From: Victivallales bacterium
GTDB taxonomy: Bacteria > Verrucomicrobiota > Lentisphaeria > Oligosphaerales > Oligosphaeraceae
Reading direction: 5' to 3'
NCBI GenBank assembly: GCA_017543165.1
Contig: JAFYGL010000057.1
Location: forward strand, 1 to 9,635
Length of the DNA: 9,635 nt
Every line of letters starts with the position of its first letter. Position 1 is the stretch's first letter. The position numbers and the translations under genes are program-made. Shown here one piece after another: positions 7,765-9,635 of this stretch. The notes below the pieces were generated by a model. The model saw only the letters and a list, made by a program, of their open reading frames with translations. It was not told the origin of the DNA and did not search any database.

Positions 7765-7789
7765 ATAAAAAACGGCGCCCACATAAAAA
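7755..7789. repeat. 18-bp tandem duplication just upstream of dut
   Basis: CGGCGCCCACATAAAAA occurs at 7755-7771 and again at 7773-7789, a period of 18 bp with one extra A between copies. The unit contains the palindrome GGCGCC. The second copy ends next to the dut ribosome binding site. It looks like a short tandem repeat that could vary in copy number between strains. Confidence 0.9.
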
Positions 7790-7792
7790 GGA
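7788..7792 (+). promoter_or_regulatory. Shine-Dalgarno site for dut
   Basis: AAGGA at 7788-7792 lies 7 bases before the ATG at 7800. It supports this start over the in-frame upstream start at 7719, whose extra 27 codons would only translate the hairpins and tandem repeat. Confidence 0.7.
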
Positions 7793-7799
7793 AACAACA

Positions 7800-8240
7800 A
7801 TGACAACAGTAAAATACAGAATGGCGGATGGTGCCGCGGACCTGGCGCCCGCCAAGGCCCATGCCGACGATGCGGCATACGACCTGCGTGCAAATGCAAA
7901 CATGAGCATAGCCCCCCATGCGGCGGCATTGGTGCCGACAGGTCTGTTCCTGGAATTGCCAGTTGGCTATGAGGCGCAGGTACGCCCACGCAGTGGCCTG
8001 GCATTGAAAAAGATGGTGACCGTGCTGAATTCCCCTGGCACAATCGATGCTGGCTACAGGGGCGAAGTCGGCGTGATACTGATAAACCATGGCGATGTGC
8101 CATTTGACATAAGCAGGGGCGACAGAATCGCGCAAATGGTAATTCAATGCCTCTCGCAGGTGGAACTTGAGCCTGCGGCGGAACTGTCCTCAACGGAGCG
8201 AGGCGCAGGTGGATTTGGCAGCACAGGCGTACACAACTGA
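7800..8240 (+). CDS. dut: Deoxyuridine 5'-triphosphate nucleotidohydrolase (dUTPase), trimeric type
   Basis: dUTPase hydrolyses dUTP to dUMP and pyrophosphate, keeping uracil out of DNA and feeding thymidylate synthesis. The 146-residue product is close to the usual length of the trimeric enzyme. All five motifs are present in order: AAYDLRA, RPRSGLA, the uracil-binding [17 protein letters not shown] with the catalytic aspartate, GDRIAQMVI, and the flexible C-terminal [10 protein letters not shown]. The start at 7800 is chosen from the AAGGA site and the family N-terminus. The long leader (7677-7799) with hairpins and a tandem duplication separates it from the methyltransferase gene, so it may have its own control. 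Its stop TGA shares one base with the ATG of the ftsK-like gene. The link to folD and folE through dTMP synthesis is metabolic inference. Confidence 0.96.
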   Translation: MTTVKYRMADGAADLAPAKAHADDAAYDLRANANMSIAPHAAALVPTGLFLELPVGYEAQVRPRSGLALKKMVTVLNSPGTIDAGYRGEVGVILINHGDVPFDISRGDRIAQMVIQCLSQVELEPAAELSSTERGAGGFGSTGVHN

Positions 8241-9635
8241 TGTCCGAGGCAGATAACAAATCCAAATCCTTCCTGCAACTGATTTTAGATGAGATAAGGA
8301 AGATATTCACTGGCAAAACAGCGCAAGTGGAAAAGGAAGAGGACATTCCCACGCCTCCACCACAGCCAGCACCAAAGCCGCAACCAGCCCCGCAGGCGGC
8401 TCCTGAACCAGAGCCACAAGAGGCAGAGCAGGAAGAACAGCCTGCCGTGGCCAGTGCAGAAGACAGGCTCAATGCCATGTTCAGCGGAAAGATGCAGGCC
8501 AGAGACATGCGCAAGAAGAACGCGGTCCGCAAAGGCGAACTTCTTCACAGGAAGCAGGCTGAGCTGGATGCGCAGGAACCATTGCCAGAAGAAGATGACG
8601 ATGACTTCATCGGTCTGCCACGCCCCCGCGAGGGCGAGACCTTCCAGTTGCCGCCGCTTTCCATCTTCGAATCGGTTGATGAAAAGCACCAGGCAAACCA
8701 GGAGGAAATCCAGCAGAAGCGCGAGTATATCCAGGACTGCCTGGACAGTTTTCTTGTGGACGCCGATGTCGGGGACGCCATTCGCGGGCCACGCGTCACA
8801 ATGTACAAAGTGCATGTGGCGGACGGCGTCATGGTCAGCAATGTCACCAAGTACGAGGACGAAATCAGGATGCGCCTCTCTGCCGAGACATTGCGCATTC
8901 TCGCGCCTGTGCCAGGCTACGACTATATCGGTATCGAGGTGCCCAACGATGTGGCGGACACAGTGCGCTGCGGCTCGATACTGGCCTCCAGTACCTGGAC
9001 CAATTCACGAGCGGCGCTGCCGTTGGTCATGGGGAGAGATATTGCGGGGCAGGATTGCATCATGGACCTGGCAAAGGCTCCTCACCTGCTGGTGGCTGGT
9101 ACCACAGGAAGCGGTAAATCCGTATGCCTGAATGTGTTCATAAGCTCCTTGGTTGCACGTTTTGCACCAGATGAATTGCGCCTACTGCTGGTGGACCCCA
9201 AGGTGGTGGAAATGCAGATGTATGGCCGCCTGCCACACCTGCTTGTACCAGTCATAAACGATGTGGAACTGGTGGTGCTGGCATTGCGCTGGCTTATCAC
9301 GGAAATGGAACGCAGGTACAAAATCCTGGCTCTGGCGGGAAACGGCATCGTCAATATCGTCAAATACAACTCAAGGACAATTCCAGACGAGCCCATATAC
9401 GATGAATTCGGCGACCCGATTCCAGAGAAACTACCGTACATTGTGCTTATCATTGACGAACTGGCGGACATTATGCTGACCAACCGCCAGGATGTGGAGA
9501 CATCCCTCGCCCGCCTGGCGCAGAAGTCCCGCGCAGTGGGCATTCACACCATAGTCGCAACCCAGCGCCCTGGAGTGGATGTCATCACAGGCAACATCAA
9601 GGCCAACTTCCCAACGCGCATTGCCTTCAAGACCA
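8240..9635 (+). CDS. FtsK/SpoIIIE-family DNA translocase, partial at 3' end, no N-terminal membrane domain
   Basis: The reading frame starts at ATG 8240, overlapping the dut stop by one base, and stays open for 465 codons to the window edge. Walker A is GTTGSGKS (287-294), Walker B is IVLIIDELAD with D406 and E407, and LLVDPKVVEM, LARLAQKSRAVGIHTIVATQRP and NFPTRIAFKT are typical of the FtsK motor. A domain before the ATPase (about 155-265) matches the FtsK alpha domain. The usual four N-terminal transmembrane helices are absent. Instead there is a possible amphipathic helix (about 10-24), a Pro/Glu/Ala-rich stretch (about 36-70) and a charged linker to about 150. FtsK pumps DNA to resolve and segregate chromosomes at division. 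The DNA-reading gamma domain would lie beyond the window. A soluble SftA-like role is possible. Confidence 0.93.
   Translation, partial: MSEADNKSKSFLQLILDEIRKIFTGKTAQVEKEEDIPTPPPQPAPKPQPAPQAAPEPEPQEAEQEEQPAVASAEDRLNAMFSGKMQARDMRKKNAVRKGELLHRKQAELDAQEPLPEEDDDDFIGLPRPREGETFQLPPLSIFESVDEKHQANQEEIQQKREYIQDCLDSFLVDADVGDAIRGPRVTMYKVHVADGVMVSNVTKYEDEIRMRLSAETLRILAPVPGYDYIGIEVPNDVADTVRCGSILASSTWTNSRAALPLVMGRDIAGQDCIMDLAKAPHLLVAGTTGSGKSVCLNVFISSLVARFAPDELRLLLVDPKVVEMQMYGRLPHLLVPVINDVELVVLALRWLITEMERRYKILALAGNGIVNIVKYNSRTIPDEPIYDEFGDPIPEKLPYIVLIIDELADIMLTNRQDVETSLARLAQKSRAVGIHTIVATQRPGVDVITGNIKANFPTRIAFKT

Noticed and set aside
7742..7772. Intrinsic terminator after the methyltransferase gene
   Set aside because: The GC-rich stem is followed by A residues, not T, on the + strand, and no gene on the minus strand ends here.
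7719..7799. Upstream start adding 27 residues to dUTPase
   Set aside because: The extension translates only the leader hairpins and the tandem duplication, and a good Shine-Dalgarno site precedes ATG 7800.
7693..8532. 279-codon open frame on the minus strand across dut and the start of ftsK
   Set aside because: It has a low-complexity Gly/Ala/Cys-rich translation that mirrors the Pro-rich FtsK linker and overlaps a certain dUTPase gene.
8454..9131. 225-codon open frame on the plus strand
   Set aside because: It lies out of frame inside the FtsK gene, and its translation is Arg/Ser/Trp-rich with no motif, while the FtsK frame carries Walker A and B.

Overview
The window holds ten protein genes, all on the + strand and tightly packed. 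It begins with a repeat-rich non-coding stretch (1-277) and ends inside the tenth gene. Order: GTP cyclohydrolase I (folE), a GT39-like polytopic membrane glycosyltransferase, a HAD phosphatase, a NYN nuclease-like protein with a LOTUS/OST-HTH domain, a small M15 peptidase-like protein, an FklB-type FKBP prolyl isomerase, folD, an RsmB-type rRNA m5C methyltransferase, dUTPase (dut), and an FtsK/SpoIIIE-type DNA translocase cut by the window edge.

The organism is a bacterium. Gene content is chromosomal housekeeping, with no phage, plasmid or insertion-sequence genes. Base composition is moderate, with frequent ATA (Ile) and AGG (Arg) codons and many starts without a clear Shine-Dalgarno sequence. 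I cannot fix the phylum from this. A Gram-negative lineage of the PVC kind (for example Lentisphaerota or Kiritimatiellota) is a low-confidence guess.

Layout: 1-79 is a 9-bp tandem repeat, followed by an inverted match at 127-141 and an AT-rich region with a weak promoter candidate ahead of folE. From 278 to 7676 the eight genes are separated by at most 16 bp, apart from a 42-bp gap before the NYN gene, and two junctions are ATGA overlaps (4300, 6324). They are probably co-transcribed. The only other sizeable gap, 7677-7799, contains two hairpins and an 18-bp tandem duplication just ahead of dut. dut and ftsK then overlap by one base.

Functionally, folE and folD belong to folate and one-carbon metabolism, and dut supplies dUMP for the folate-dependent synthesis of dTMP. 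RsmB acts on 16S rRNA, the FKBP on protein folding and FtsK on chromosome segregation. The GT39-like protein, NYN-LOTUS protein and M15-like protein have no obvious pathway link to these. I see no clear novel multi-gene system. The points most worth a second look are the FtsK protein without its N-terminal membrane domain, the NYN-LOTUS protein with an unassigned C-terminal half, the signal-less M15 protein, and the two intergenic repeat structures.
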